From Actinomadura sp. KC06 (GTDB lineage: Bacteria > Actinomycetota > Actinomycetes > Streptosporangiales > Streptosporangiaceae): a stretch of 64,000 bases of DNA. Below are positions 1-7,600 of this stretch, piece by piece (position 1 is the stretch's first letter; each line of letters starts with the position of its first letter). Under the pieces are notes generated by a model. The model searched no databases and had not been told where the DNA came from. It saw only the letters and a list, made by a program, of their open reading frames with translations. Both the position numbers and the translations under genes were made by a program. The stretch lies in NCBI RefSeq assembly GCF_004348735.1, contig NZ_SMKT01000014.1, positions 17,199-81,198 of the forward strand. Reading direction: 5' to 3'.

Positions 1-94
1 GCGGCGGTGTGCACGGCGTTCGCGCCTGAGCTGAGCTCCTCCGCCGCTACCCGCCCGGCCCTGCCTTCCCCGGGGGCCGGGCGGGCCAAGACCC

Positions 95-120
95 GGGCAG
101 TCGCGAGTACGCGACTGCCC
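95..120. repeat. 11-bp perfect hairpin upstream of the first operon
   Basis: The arms at 95-105 and 110-120 (GGGCAGTCGCG and its complement) enclose the 4-base loop AGTA. No T-run follows, so it is either a terminator of an upstream gene lacking a U-tract or an operator. It lies about 85 bases upstream of the Lsr2-like gene. Confidence 0.6.
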
Positions 121-130
121 GCACCAACCG

Positions 131-176
131 CCAGGGCCCGTCACTCTCGCTCTCCCTTGTCGGTGGCGGGCCCTGG
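131..176. repeat. 10-bp inverted repeat just upstream of the Lsr2-like gene
   Basis: CCAGGGCCCG at 131-140 pairs perfectly with CGGGCCCTGG at 167-176 across a 26-base loop. It ends about 15 bases before the ribosome-binding site of the first gene, so it could fold in the 5' leader or serve as a binding site. Function is inferred only from position. Confidence 0.5.
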
Positions 177-203
177 CATCACCCACCCCGGGAGGCGGTG
201 ACC

Positions 204-926
204 ATGCCCTCCGTCCAGATCACCCAACTCACAGACCGGCAGCGAGAGGCCCTTCTCCACGGCAAGACCGTGGGCTGGGTCGCCGCCGCCTTCCAGATCC
301 CACGGCCGCAGCTCATCGCCCGGATCACCGCCGAAGGCTGGGTTGTGGACCCCTCAACCGACCGGGCAGGCGAGCGCCCGGCCGAGCCCGCCCAAGCCGA
401 AGAGAAGGCCACCCCGATGTCTGCTGAGAACCCGACCGCACCCGCCACCACCGGTCCCGCTCCCCAGGGACAGCCCGCAGCCGCGCCGACGCCGACGCCG
501 ACGCCGACCGAGATGGTGGCCGGTGGGATCGAGCAGCTCCTCGCGGACGCCCACGCCTCGGGCGACAAGAAGCTCGAGCGCGCCGCGGCCAAAGCCTCGA
601 CGGCGATCGACGCGCTGGTGGCGCTCTACGAGCCGTGGCTGGCCGAGAAAAAGGAGGCCGAGGAACGCGCCGCCAAGCTCGCCGAGGTCGAGGCCCGCGC
701 CGAGCAACTGCGGGCCCAACTGGAGGCGGCGCAGGCCGAGGTCGCCGCGCTGACCGGCAAGCCCACTCGCAAGAGCAACGCGCCGAGCATGGACCGCGAG
801 CGGTCGCAGGCGATCCGTGCGTGGGCTGCCCGAGAGGGCATCAAGGTCCACCCGCGCGGCCGGATCCCCGGCGAGGTAGTCGAGCGCTACGACGCCGTCC
901 ATCCGGGGGCACCTGATGGCGCATAG
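204..926 (+). CDS. Lsr2-like DNA-binding protein with coiled coil
   Basis: The protein has 240 residues. The C-terminal ~35 residues (IRAWAAREGIKVHPRGRIP and following) match the DNA-binding domain of the actinobacterial nucleoid protein Lsr2, which uses an R-G-R type AT-hook-like loop to bind AT-rich DNA. A Pro-Thr-rich linker (about residues 60-110, with a PTPTPTPT run) and a long Glu/Ala coiled coil (about 130-190) precede it. The N-terminal segment (about 10-50) resembles a helix-turn-helix. ATG 204 is preferred over GTG 198 because GGAGG at 191-195 is 8 bases upstream. Inferred role: silencing or competing with host Lsr2 on phage or host promoters. It heads the left operon. Confidence 0.75.
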   Translation: MPSVQITQLTDRQREALLHGKTVGWVAAAFQIPRPQLIARITAEGWVVDPSTDRAGERPAEPAQAEEKATPMSAENPTAPATTGPAPQGQPAAAPTPTPTPTEMVAGGIEQLLADAHASGDKKLERAAAKASTAIDALVALYEPWLAEKKEAEERAAKLAEVEARAEQLRAQLEAAQAEVAALTGKPTRKSNAPSMDRERSQAIRAWAAREGIKVHPRGRIPGEVVERYDAVHPGAPDGA

Positions 927-1212
927 AAGGCATAGGAACGCGCCCGCCTGCCGGCTGTGCAGCCAGCCGGTGATCTTCGCGCTGACCGAGTCCGGCGCCT
1001 ACCAGCCGCTCGACCCGGAGCCGAACCCGAAGGGCAACGTCCTGGCATTCAAGGACGCGCTCGGCGCCTGGAGGGCTCGGTCCCTGGCGTCAGTCGAAGG
1101 CGACGCCCGCCACCCCCTTGAGAAGACGTTCATGCCCCATTTCGCGACCTGCAAGGGCCCAGCCCAGCAGGTGCTGCCCGCCAACGTCACCCCCATCCGG
1201 AGGCACACATGA
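916..1212 (+). CDS. Small protein with possible zinc ribbon
   Basis: The protein has 98 residues. A CxxC pair near residue 12 (CRLC) and a late H-x3-C (HFATC) could form one zinc site. The basic N-terminus (MAHRRHR) and basic C-terminus suggest nucleic-acid contact. The ORF overlaps the upstream gene by 11 bases and the next one by 4 (ATGA), so it is translationally coupled. Family not recognised. Confidence 0.7.
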   Translation: MAHRRHRNAPACRLCSQPVIFALTESGAYQPLDPEPNPKGNVLAFKDALGAWRARSLASVEGDARHPLEKTFMPHFATCKGPAQQVLPANVTPIRRHT

Positions 1213-1730
1213 CCAGGGAAGAGGATCGGGCCAGGCAGCTCGCCGGTGTCCACAACCAGGAGGCGCTGGAGAAGATCGCCGAGCACCTCCACTACAACGA
1301 GTCGATCCACCTGCACGACCTCACCGACGAGGCCGCGAAGGTGTGCAACTACTGCTGGCTCCGCGCCGGCAAAGCGATCCTGGCCCTTCGGATAGCGAAG
1401 CTGCCGATCGTTCTCGGCCGCGACCCCGTCCAGGCCGACGAGCCCGTCGAGATCGAGGCGGAGGTCCTGCACGCGCTCGAGGCCGCGGCGTGCATCGGGG
1501 ACCGCGCCGAGGTGCGGGGCTGGCGCGCCGTCCACATCAGCAACCCCGGCGCTGACCAGGCCCGGCGGATCCTGTTCTTCAGGAGCCAGGACGGCCGGAC
1601 CTACGGTGCGCCGCTCCCGGCGTTCATGCACACCGGCCCCGCCGCCCGTGTCCTGTGCTCGCCCGCCGTGGCACGGCCTGTGGTGACGCAGACCGCCCGG
1701 TACGAGCTGGCCGAGGCGGTGTCCCGGTGA
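1209..1730 (+). CDS. Hypothetical phage protein
   Basis: The protein has 173 residues and begins in an ATGA overlap. The first half is helical and acidic, with a CNYC pair around residue 46; the second half is mixed alpha/beta. No enzyme motif was recognised. GC-rich third positions and coupling on both sides (GTGA at the end) support it as a real gene of the left operon. Confidence 0.7.
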   Translation: MTREEDRARQLAGVHNQEALEKIAEHLHYNESIHLHDLTDEAAKVCNYCWLRAGKAILALRIAKLPIVLGRDPVQADEPVEIEAEVLHALEAAACIGDRAEVRGWRAVHISNPGADQARRILFFRSQDGRTYGAPLPAFMHTGPAARVLCSPAVARPVVTQTARYELAEAVSR

Positions 1731-1903
1731 TCGTGCTGCGGAACCGCGTCCGCGCTCGGACGCAGTGTCCCTTCTCCGGCGGCCCGGACGAGCTGGCGGA
1801 GCTGCGGGACCGGGTCGAGCGGGCGCGCGCGGACCTGGCGGCCGTGTGGAAGGAAGCGGAGGACCTCGGCTGGGACCTCCCGGAGGCGGTGGGACGTGGC
1901 TGA
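1727..1903 (+). CDS. Small coiled-coil protein
   Basis: The protein has 58 residues. GTG 1727 overlaps the preceding stop (GTGA). The middle (DELAELRDRVERARADLAAV) is a heptad-like amphipathic helix. Its length and full coupling are typical of phage filler genes; no function is assigned. Confidence 0.6.
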   Translation: MIVLRNRVRARTQCPFSGGPDELAELRDRVERARADLAAVWKEAEDLGWDLPEAVGRG

Positions 1904-2600
1904 CCGGATGCCGGATGAGAAGCTCGCCGAGATCCGCGCGGACCTCGCCGCCGTCCCCGCGCCGCCATGGCAGTGGATCGGGCACCGCACCACCGGCCCG
2001 CTCCTGACGACCACGCACTCCGGTTGGCAGTACATCCTCGGCCCTGCCCACCCGCTCGATGAGCACGGCGCCCAGGCCGAGGACGCCGACGGCACCCCGA
2101 TCTACGCCGACCTCATGCTCCGCGACGAGGGCGGCCCCGACGAGCACGCGGTCATGCGCCGCGCTGCCGAGATGATCGTGCCGCGCGCCGCATACGACCC
2201 CGACTCGATCCGCGGGATCGACAACCCGGTCGCCCGCTGGATCCAACGCTCAGCCGAGCACGTCACGGCACTGCTGGACGAGGTCGACCGTCTCCGCGCT
2301 GAACTGGACGAGACCCGTGACCAGAGTGACGGTGACCGCGCCGCGCTCGCCGATGAGCGCGCTGAGGCGGGCCTGTCCATGCGGCAGAGGGCGGTGCTCG
2401 CATCCATCCGCGAGTCCGTGCAGCGGCGCGGCTACCCGCCGACCGTCCGGGAGATCTGCGCGGCGGTCGGCGTCACCAGCACATCCACCGTTCACTACCA
2501 CCTGCGCGTGCTGGAGCGCGCCGGGTTCGTGAGCCGTGGCCCGGCTCACTTCCGCGGCATCCTCCTGACCGCGCCGGAGCCCGCGGAGGTGGGCCGGTGA
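1896..2600 (+). CDS. LexA-type winged-helix DNA-binding protein
   Basis: The protein has 234 residues, starting at GTG 1896. The C-terminal ~65 residues (from LSMRQRAVLASIRESVQ) match the LexA N-terminal winged helix, including the GYPPTVREI turn and the recognition-helix region TSTSTVHYHL. The LexA autopeptidase domain is absent. The N-terminal ~100 residues (PWQWIGH...) resemble a DUF-type segment seen in other actinophage proteins, followed by a short coiled coil. It is probably a transcriptional regulator without RecA-triggered self-cleavage. An Xre-type regulator follows immediately. Confidence 0.8.
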   Translation: MADRMPDEKLAEIRADLAAVPAPPWQWIGHRTTGPLLTTTHSGWQYILGPAHPLDEHGAQAEDADGTPIYADLMLRDEGGPDEHAVMRRAAEMIVPRAAYDPDSIRGIDNPVARWIQRSAEHVTALLDEVDRLRAELDETRDQSDGDRAALADERAEAGLSMRQRAVLASIRESVQRRGYPPTVREICAAVGVTSTSTVHYHLRVLERAGFVSRGPAHFRGILLTAPEPAEVGR

Positions 2601-2815
2601 GGCACCCGCTCGTGCAGCAACTCATCAAGGCCCGGTACGCCCAGGACCTTAATCAGGCCCAGCTCGCCGAACGCATGGGCCGGTGGCCGTCCACGGTCGG
2701 CGCATGGGAGGCCGGCTCCCGCATTCCGAACATGGCGTCGCTCGACGAGTGGGCCGCCGCGCTTGGCCTCCGCATCACCCTCACACCAACCCCACCCACC
2801 CGGGAGACCTCATGA
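2597..2815 (+). CDS. Xre/Cro-type helix-turn-helix protein
   Basis: The protein has 72 residues and starts at GTG in a GTGA overlap with the LexA-like gene. The HTH (about residues 8-60) has the usual LNQAQLAERMGRWPSTVGAW pattern. It consists of little more than the DNA-binding domain, like phage Cro proteins. Adjacent LexA-type and Xre-type genes suggest a regulatory pair, but the lysis/lysogeny role is inference. Confidence 0.8.
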   Translation: MRHPLVQQLIKARYAQDLNQAQLAERMGRWPSTVGAWEAGSRIPNMASLDEWAAALGLRITLTPTPPTRETS

Positions 2816-3096
2816 ACCTGCGTCTACGTGTCCTCTTCACCGCGGCAGGCGCCGCTGGTGTGCTGGCGCTCGCCAGCGGTTGCGCGAAGATGACCGAGCC
2901 GTTCAACGACGCGCCGATCAAGTCCAAGGACGACAGCGCGGCCGAGGTCTACTCGATGCCGGACGGCTTCTCGAACGTCGCCACTAAGTGCGACCGGCAC
3001 GGCAACCGGATCTACGTCGTCTACCACGGCGACAATCCTTACGGCGCGCTCAACGTCGTCCCGCAGGACCCCTCCTGTAAGAGGTCCACGCCGTGA
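2812..3096 (+). CDS. Small lipoprotein
   Basis: The protein has 94 residues. An N-terminal signal (MNLRLR followed by a hydrophobic stretch) ends in the lipobox LASGC, with lipidation at Cys24. The mature part is about 70 residues and contains two further cysteines that could form a disulfide. A surface lipoprotein in an early phage operon may act in superinfection exclusion, but nothing in the sequence proves this. ATG 2812 overlaps the previous stop. Confidence 0.75.
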   Translation: MNLRLRVLFTAAGAAGVLALASGCAKMTEPFNDAPIKSKDDSAAEVYSMPDGFSNVATKCDRHGNRIYVVYHGDNPYGALNVVPQDPSCKRSTP

Positions 3097-3650
3097 CTGG
3101 GCGCGACGACAACGACATCACGGCGATGCTGCCGCCCGTCGAGTACGAGCCTGAGCGGCGCCGCGGCCACCATGCCGACGCCCCCCGGTGGCGGACTCTC
3201 CTGGACGACCTGTGCCGCTGGATCGTCGGTCACAGGGCCGCGTTCTGTGGGCTGGTCGCGTGCCTCGCTGCGGCGGCCATGTTCGGCGGCTACGTCGCCG
3301 GTCTCCCAGCCAGCGCCGACCCTGCCTCACCCCCGGCCGCCGGGGTGACGGAGACACCACCCGGAGCCCTCGACGCTCCGCCACCCGCGCCCGGACCGTC
3401 ACGTATCCGCACGCCCACGGCCCCGGCGGCCACCGTGAAGCCCCGCCCCCGCCGGACAGAACAGGCAACCCGGCCTGGAACACCGGCTCCGACCCGGGCC
3501 GAGCCGTCACCGTCTGCGACGCAGACGTCCCCGCCGCCGGACGGCGGTAAGGACGACGACCCGCCCCCGGGTGGCGGAGGCACGGGTGGCGGCGAAACAC
3601 AGAGTCCGCCTCCACCAGGCTCACCCACCCCGAAGGGGCCGGCCAAGTGA
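3093..3650 (+). CDS. Single-span membrane protein with Pro-rich tail
   Basis: The protein has 185 residues. A cytoplasmic N-terminus of about 50 residues is followed by one transmembrane helix (FCGLVACLAAAAMFGGYVAG). The ~115-residue tail is rich in Pro, Thr, Gly and Arg, typical of wall-spanning extensions in actinobacteria. The tail is predicted to lie outside. The gene sits between the lipoprotein gene and a soluble protein gene, with GTG overlaps on both sides. Confidence 0.7.
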   Translation: MTGRDDNDITAMLPPVEYEPERRRGHHADAPRWRTLLDDLCRWIVGHRAAFCGLVACLAAAAMFGGYVAGLPASADPASPPAAGVTETPPGALDAPPPAPGPSRIRTPTAPAATVKPRPRRTEQATRPGTPAPTRAEPSPSATQTSPPPDGGKDDDPPPGGGGTGGGETQSPPPPGSPTPKGPAK

Positions 3651-4063
3651 ACGAACTCCACGGCGGTGAGGCTCCGGTCCCGGGCGCGCGCGTCGAGGCC
3701 ATCCGGGAGGGCCTGGCCGTAGCGCTCGAGACGGCGATCCCAGGCCCGTGGGTCGACAGGGCCGCCACCGTCCTCGCCCCGATCGTCACAGGGCTCCGGA
3801 CCGGCCCGGTCACCGCGGTCCCGGACGACCTCCCGAAGCGGGACGGCACCGGCGCGCCGTTCGCGACGATCGTGGCCCGGACAGAGCAGCACCTGCAGCG
3901 CTCGATCGACGCCGGCTGCAGCACCTGGGCCGACCTGGTGCGGGCCCGGCTGTACGCGGCGCTCGCCGAAACCGACCCGGAGCGCCTCCACGCCGCCGTC
4001 CTGAACCTCGGGTCCACGTGCGAGGCGTGGGCCGGGGACCTCGCCCGACGGCAGGGGCTGTGA
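3647..4063 (+). CDS. Hypothetical phage protein
   Basis: The protein has 138 residues and is mostly helical, starting at GTG in a GTGA overlap. No catalytic motif was recognised. The first 60 residues (IREGLAVALETAIPGPWVDRAA) resemble segments common in actinophage hypothetical proteins. Confidence 0.7.
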   Translation: MNELHGGEAPVPGARVEAIREGLAVALETAIPGPWVDRAATVLAPIVTGLRTGPVTAVPDDLPKRDGTGAPFATIVARTEQHLQRSIDAGCSTWADLVRARLYAALAETDPERLHAAVLNLGSTCEAWAGDLARRQGL

Positions 4064-4278
4064 TGGCCCGCAAATTCGGTCAGGTCCTGACCCAGGTCGC
4101 CACTGGGACACCCGAAGGGCGGACCCGCTGCGGCCACACCGGCCCGGCGGTCGGCTGCCGGGTGTGCGAGGCCGCCCTGTCCCGTCAGCGCCGGCCCGGG
4201 CGGCTACGCGGCCGCGGCTGGACGAAGAGCGACAAGCCCCCCAAGCGGCGTCGCCGCAAATCCAGGAGGACGACATGA
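4063..4278 (+). CDS. Small basic Cys/His protein
   Basis: The protein has 71 residues. RCGH followed 8 residues later by CRVC may bind zinc, and the C-terminal ~30 residues are almost entirely Arg/Lys (KRRRRKSRR), suggesting nucleic-acid binding. ATG 4063 overlaps the previous stop. Its own stop overlaps the next ATG, which has AGGAGGA at 4264-4270 as ribosome-binding site. Confidence 0.65.
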   Translation: MARKFGQVLTQVATGTPEGRTRCGHTGPAVGCRVCEAALSRQRRPGRLRGRGWTKSDKPPKRRRRKSRRTT

Positions 4279-4934
4279 CCACCGCGACCGACCCCGCGAC
4301 GCAGCTCCACAACCTGTCCACACTGCCGGACGACTCTTTCCGCACGCTCATCGAGAACAACCTCGACCGGGACGAACACCCGTCCCTGTGGGACCTGCTG
4401 CTTCACCCGCAGATGGTCCGCCGAACCCACGCCGCGCTGGGATCGGCGTTCCGTGATGTCGAGGACCAACTCGCCGAGCGCCGCGCCGACCTGGAGAGCT
4501 TCCGGCAGGAATGCCACCAGGCAGGCCCCGCAGGCAAGGACAAGTGGTTCGCCGCGCAGGGCGAGCATCAGGAATGGCGGCGCCGCGCGATCGGCTACCG
4601 ACGCATCCTCCAGCGGCGCCTCAGCGAGGCCAAGAACGCCCTGAACAACGCGGCTGCTCTGCCGTCCCCACAGCCTGCCCCAGCCAACTCGGCACGGAAG
4701 ACCCGGCAGGTGACGACCGTGTTCCGCCTCGCCTGGGTGATCTCCCAGCACCGCGACGAGACCCTCCGGCAGGGCATCGTCCCCGACGAGCACGACGTCG
4801 AGCTGTGGCGCGCCCTCGACCTGATCGAGCTCGACACCACCGACGGCCCCATCACCATCACCGAGTTCCTCGACGACGTCACCTCCAAGCCGGGCTTCAC
4901 CCCGCCCGACCTGCCAGCCGGAGGACGTTCGTGA
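4275..4934 (+). CDS. Hypothetical phage protein
   Basis: The protein has 219 residues. An N-terminal helical region is followed by a charged coiled-coil segment (about residues 55-125, LAERRADLESFRQE) and a C-terminal helical domain. Recombination-accessory or replication proteins often look like this, but no diagnostic motif was found. A strong Shine-Dalgarno (AGGAGGA) lies 4 bases before ATG 4275. Confidence 0.7.
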   Translation: MTTATDPATQLHNLSTLPDDSFRTLIENNLDRDEHPSLWDLLLHPQMVRRTHAALGSAFRDVEDQLAERRADLESFRQECHQAGPAGKDKWFAAQGEHQEWRRRAIGYRRILQRRLSEAKNALNNAAALPSPQPAPANSARKTRQVTTVFRLAWVISQHRDETLRQGIVPDEHDVELWRALDLIELDTTDGPITITEFLDDVTSKPGFTPPDLPAGGRS

Positions 4935-5566
4935 GGTTCCAGATCGAGCCGCTGACCGTATGGACCGACCCGGTGACGAGCCCGCGCCGCTCGTCCGGGG
5001 TCTTCCGCGCATCGTGGAAGTCCACCCTCGATCTCCTGCAGCGGGAGGCCGGGCTTCTCGGCGCCGACCTCGTCGTGCTCCAGGTTGACGCCGGGAAGGC
5101 GGACATCCGGCAGGACGGGATGCTTCGCGCACGCGCGCACGTCGAGTTCCCCGGTGTCGTCGTCAGTTTCAGCAGCGACCACGGGCCGCTGCGGTACGCC
5201 GCGGATACCTACCAGCAGGAATGGGGCGGGGCCCTACCGGCGTGGCAGGCCAACGTCCGGGCGATCGCTCTCACGCTGGAGGCGCTGCGGGCGGTCGACC
5301 GGTACGGCGTCACCAGGCGCGCGGAGCAGTACGTCGGGTTCCGGGCGCTGCCCGCCGCCGAGGGCGGGTTCGCCTCCTCCGATGACGCCGTCCGCTGGAT
5401 GCGCGACCAGGCGAGCCCGCACGCCAAGGACGCCGACACCGCCACCCCGAACGGCCTGTACCGGTTCCTGGCCAAGCAGCTGCACCCCGACACCGGCGGG
5501 ACCGCGGACGACTGGGAGCGGCTCGACCAGGCCCGCCGCCTGCTGAAGGAGGCGAAGCTCCTGTGA
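4931..5566 (+). CDS. Protein with C-terminal J-domain-like segment
   Basis: The protein has 211 residues. The last ~40 residues (LYRFLAKQLHPDTGG... then WERLDQARRLL) carry the HPD tripeptide between two helices that defines DnaJ domains, which stimulate Hsp70 (DnaK). The N-terminal ~150 residues are a conserved-looking alpha/beta region of unknown function. This suggests recruitment of host DnaK. GTG 4931 overlaps the upstream stop. Confidence 0.65.
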   Translation: MRFQIEPLTVWTDPVTSPRRSSGVFRASWKSTLDLLQREAGLLGADLVVLQVDAGKADIRQDGMLRARAHVEFPGVVVSFSSDHGPLRYAADTYQQEWGGALPAWQANVRAIALTLEALRAVDRYGVTRRAEQYVGFRALPAAEGGFASSDDAVRWMRDQASPHAKDADTATPNGLYRFLAKQLHPDTGGTADDWERLDQARRLLKEAKLL

Positions 5567-5811
5567 CCTCCGTCCTGACCGTCCGCGTAGGCGGCTCCGT
5601 CGCAGGCTCATGCGGCCGCGCCTGCTACGACGCTGAGCACGAGCCCTGCCGGTGCGTGTGCTGTGGCACGAACCACCGCGCCGGGTTCGAGCAGGCGGTT
5701 CGCAACGCGCGGGACATGGCCGCGGAATGGGTCGCGCGGGCCCGTGCGGACGGTCAGGACATCGACACCTACGAGCTGGGCCTGGACGTGGTCCAGCACG
5801 CCCTTTTCTGA
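5563..5811 (+). CDS. Small Cys-rich protein
   Basis: The protein has 82 residues and starts at GTG in an overlap. Cysteines cluster at residues 17-34 (CGRACYDAEHEPCRCVCC), ending in a CxCVCCGTNH metal-site-like motif. The second half is helical. Probably a zinc-binding adaptor; family not recognised. Confidence 0.65.
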   Translation: MTSVLTVRVGGSVAGSCGRACYDAEHEPCRCVCCGTNHRAGFEQAVRNARDMAAEWVARARADGQDIDTYELGLDVVQHALF

Positions 5812-5820
5812 GGAGACCAC

Positions 5821-5922
5821 ATGCGCAGATACCGCAGCGCCCGCCGCGACAGACGCCGCCGCGGCGGCTGGGTCGGTGACCTCATCGAGTTCATCGCCGA
5901 CCTGATCACGTGGGGGCGGTGA
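5821..5922 (+). CDS. Micro-protein, Arg-rich then hydrophobic
   Basis: The peptide has 33 residues. Its first half is strongly basic (MRRYRSARRDRRRRGG) and the second is an amphipathic hydrophobic helix (WVGDLIEFIADLITWGR), so it could attach to membrane or DNA. GAGGAG lies 5-8 bases before ATG 5821, and the stop overlaps the next GTG. These signals make translation likely despite the size. Confidence 0.55.
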   Translation: MRRYRSARRDRRRRGGWVGDLIEFIADLITWGR

Positions 5923-6245
5923 TCGTGCAGGCCGCCGCGTCCGAGCCGCGCCCATCATCGACGCCGAAGGCGCGGCGACGCACCGGCACCTGCTCGCACT
6001 GCGGTGAGACCAGGGCCATGACCGCGACAGGGCTGATCTACAGCCACGGCTCGCTGCGCGCGGGCTGCCCCGGGGCGGGGAAGGTCCCCGCCGAAGTGAC
6101 TGTGCAGGCGTTCAGGGAGATCCTCGACGACCTGCCGGTATTCGCGCTGAACGGCGCACCCGTCGTCCGGCTGGACGACCTGAACGACGCCGTCGCCCGC
6201 GCCGCCGCCGGAATCCGCCCTCTGGACGGGGACAGCGATGGGTAG
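5919..6245 (+). CDS. Small zinc-ribbon protein
   Basis: The protein has 108 residues from GTG 5919, which overlaps the preceding stop. CSHCGE and a later H/C pair (YSHGSLRAGCPG) form a plausible four-ligand zinc site. The C-terminal half is helical. No specific family was recognised. Confidence 0.65.
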   Translation: MIVQAAASEPRPSSTPKARRRTGTCSHCGETRAMTATGLIYSHGSLRAGCPGAGKVPAEVTVQAFREILDDLPVFALNGAPVVRLDDLNDAVARAAAGIRPLDGDSDG

Positions 6246-6345
6246 CCCGGTCCCGGTCGCGCGGGCGCTCCACCGGCAGCGCCTCGCCGGCTGCGTGTCC
6301 CGTGCCGATGCGGCCGCGCTCGGCGCGCTCGGCGGTGCGCCGTGA
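6238..6345 (+). CDS. Micro-ORF between two coupled genes
   Basis: The 35-residue peptide starts at ATG 6238, overlapping the end of the upstream gene, and stops in a GTGA overlap with the next start at 6342. Without it there would be a 96-base gap in an otherwise gapless operon, which supports translation. Composition is Ala/Arg-rich; no function is known. Confidence 0.45.
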   Translation: MGSPVPVARALHRQRLAGCVSRADAAALGALGGAP

Positions 6346-6728
6346 CTGACCAGTTGAGCAAGCCGTGCGTGCACTACTCCGCAGCTGAAGAGCGCACGTG
6401 CGGGGCGACACCGACCCGGCTGTTCATCCAGGGGCCCCGCTGCGTCCTGCACATCCCTTCGGCCGAGCGCGGCCTGCCCGAACCGCCGCCGGGCACGTGC
6501 GCGCTGGCGAGGTGCCACTGCGGGAAGCCGTCATGCCCCGCCTATGAGACGTACGGCCGCGAGTCCTACTCGGCGCAGAGCCTGGCGTGGCCAGCGGTCG
6601 ACGCCCGCGCGGTCGCCTCCGGGAAACGCCGCGCCTCCCCGCAGGAGAAGGCCGCGGCGAAGGCGGCCGTCCAGGAACAGAAGGACCGCGACGCGGCGCA
6701 CCGCCGCGGTGCTCAGGGAGGTGCGTGA
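6342..6728 (+). CDS. Cys/His-rich small protein
   Basis: The protein has 128 residues. Eight cysteines and several histidines in the first 70 residues (for example CVHYS, CGATP, CVLHIP, CHCGKPSC) suggest one or two zinc sites. The C-terminal 40 residues are a charged Ala/Lys/Glu helix. Coupled by GTGA upstream and TGATG downstream. Confidence 0.65.
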   Translation: MTDQLSKPCVHYSAAEERTCGATPTRLFIQGPRCVLHIPSAERGLPEPPPGTCALARCHCGKPSCPAYETYGRESYSAQSLAWPAVDARAVASGKRRASPQEKAAAKAAVQEQKDRDAAHRRGAQGGA

Positions 6729-7600
6729 TGGTTCAGCTCACCTACTACGAGCCGACCGGACAGGCCGCGGATTCCCTGCCGCCCGAGCCCAGGTGGGTGC
6801 CAGCCCCAGACGATGCGCACACCTTGCGGCACGGCTACAACCTCGCTGACATCGAACGGCTCGCGCGGATCGCGGTGAGAGCGGCGAGGGCGCAGGCGAT
6901 GGACTACCAGGACCGGTACGAAGCCGCCTGGTACGCGATCGTCGAAGGGATCTACACGGCCATTGACGCCCCGGACCCGTGGGAGCTGAAGCGGCTCGGC
7001 GCGGACGCCGTGAACCGGCTCCAGCAGGACTACGGGCACACATGGGGTTACGACCGCCGAAACCCCGACGCCGGGTTCGAAGGCATGCGGGGATTCCGCA
7101 AGTACTGGGAACTCGACCGTCGCGCCCACCGCTCCTGCGAGGACGGGGTAGTGGATCGGGTAGCACTGTGGCAGATCTGGGAACGGCTGTCCGCCACACA
7201 TCAGGCGATGCTGCTCGCGCTGGCCGCCTACGAGGACCCCGTCGCAGCGTCGGCCGCGGTCGGGAAGCGCTACAACACCTTCAACACCCATCTGAAGAAC
7301 GCCCGCCGCGAGTTCCTCACACTGTGGCACGAGGGCGAGACACCGTCGCGGTTCTGGGGCAAGGGCGACCGGCGCCGGGGCCGCCGTAGCGGTGTTCAGC
7401 TGCTGGTCAACCGGCGGCAGCAGCGCGAACGGCGCGCGTTGGCCGAGGTCGAACCGAAGCCAGCCAAGCCGCCTCGAACCCACTGCTCCAACGGGCACCG
7501 ACTCGTCCCGGACATCCTCACGGCTGCCGGCAGGTGCAAGGCGTGCGGTCGTGACCGCAGCGCCCTTTACCGCGCGAAGAAGCGGGGGGCGGCTGCGTGA
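6728..7600 (+). CDS. Sigma-factor-like HTH protein with C-terminal zinc ribbon
   Basis: The protein has 290 residues. The segment about residues 140-195 (IWERLSATHQAMLLALAAYED, then a second helix) has the layout of sigma-70 region 4, and an upstream helical region (about 35-90) fits a region-2-like bundle. The C-terminus is basic and ends in CSNGH...CKACGRD, a zinc ribbon. It may redirect host RNA polymerase or act as a structural relative; the sigma assignment rests on pattern only. The methyltransferase gene follows by a GTGA overlap. Confidence 0.5.
   Translation: MVQLTYYEPTGQAADSLPPEPRWVPAPDDAHTLRHGYNLADIERLARIAVRAARAQAMDYQDRYEAAWYAIVEGIYTAIDAPDPWELKRLGADAVNRLQQDYGHTWGYDRRNPDAGFEGMRGFRKYWELDRRAHRSCEDGVVDRVALWQIWERLSATHQAMLLALAAYEDPVAASAAVGKRYNTFNTHLKNARREFLTLWHEGETPSRFWGKGDRRRGRRSGVQLLVNRRQQRERRALAEVEPKPAKPPRTHCSNGHRLVPDILTAAGRCKACGRDRSALYRAKKRGAAA

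Noticed and set aside
7..201. ORF of 64 codons at the left edge
   Set aside because: It runs through two hairpins, is Arg/Ser/Pro-rich and has no ribosome-binding site.
484..510. CCGACG tandem repeat as a variable-number repeat
   Set aside because: It is short and codes for a Pro-Thr linker in frame, so ordinary coding repetition.
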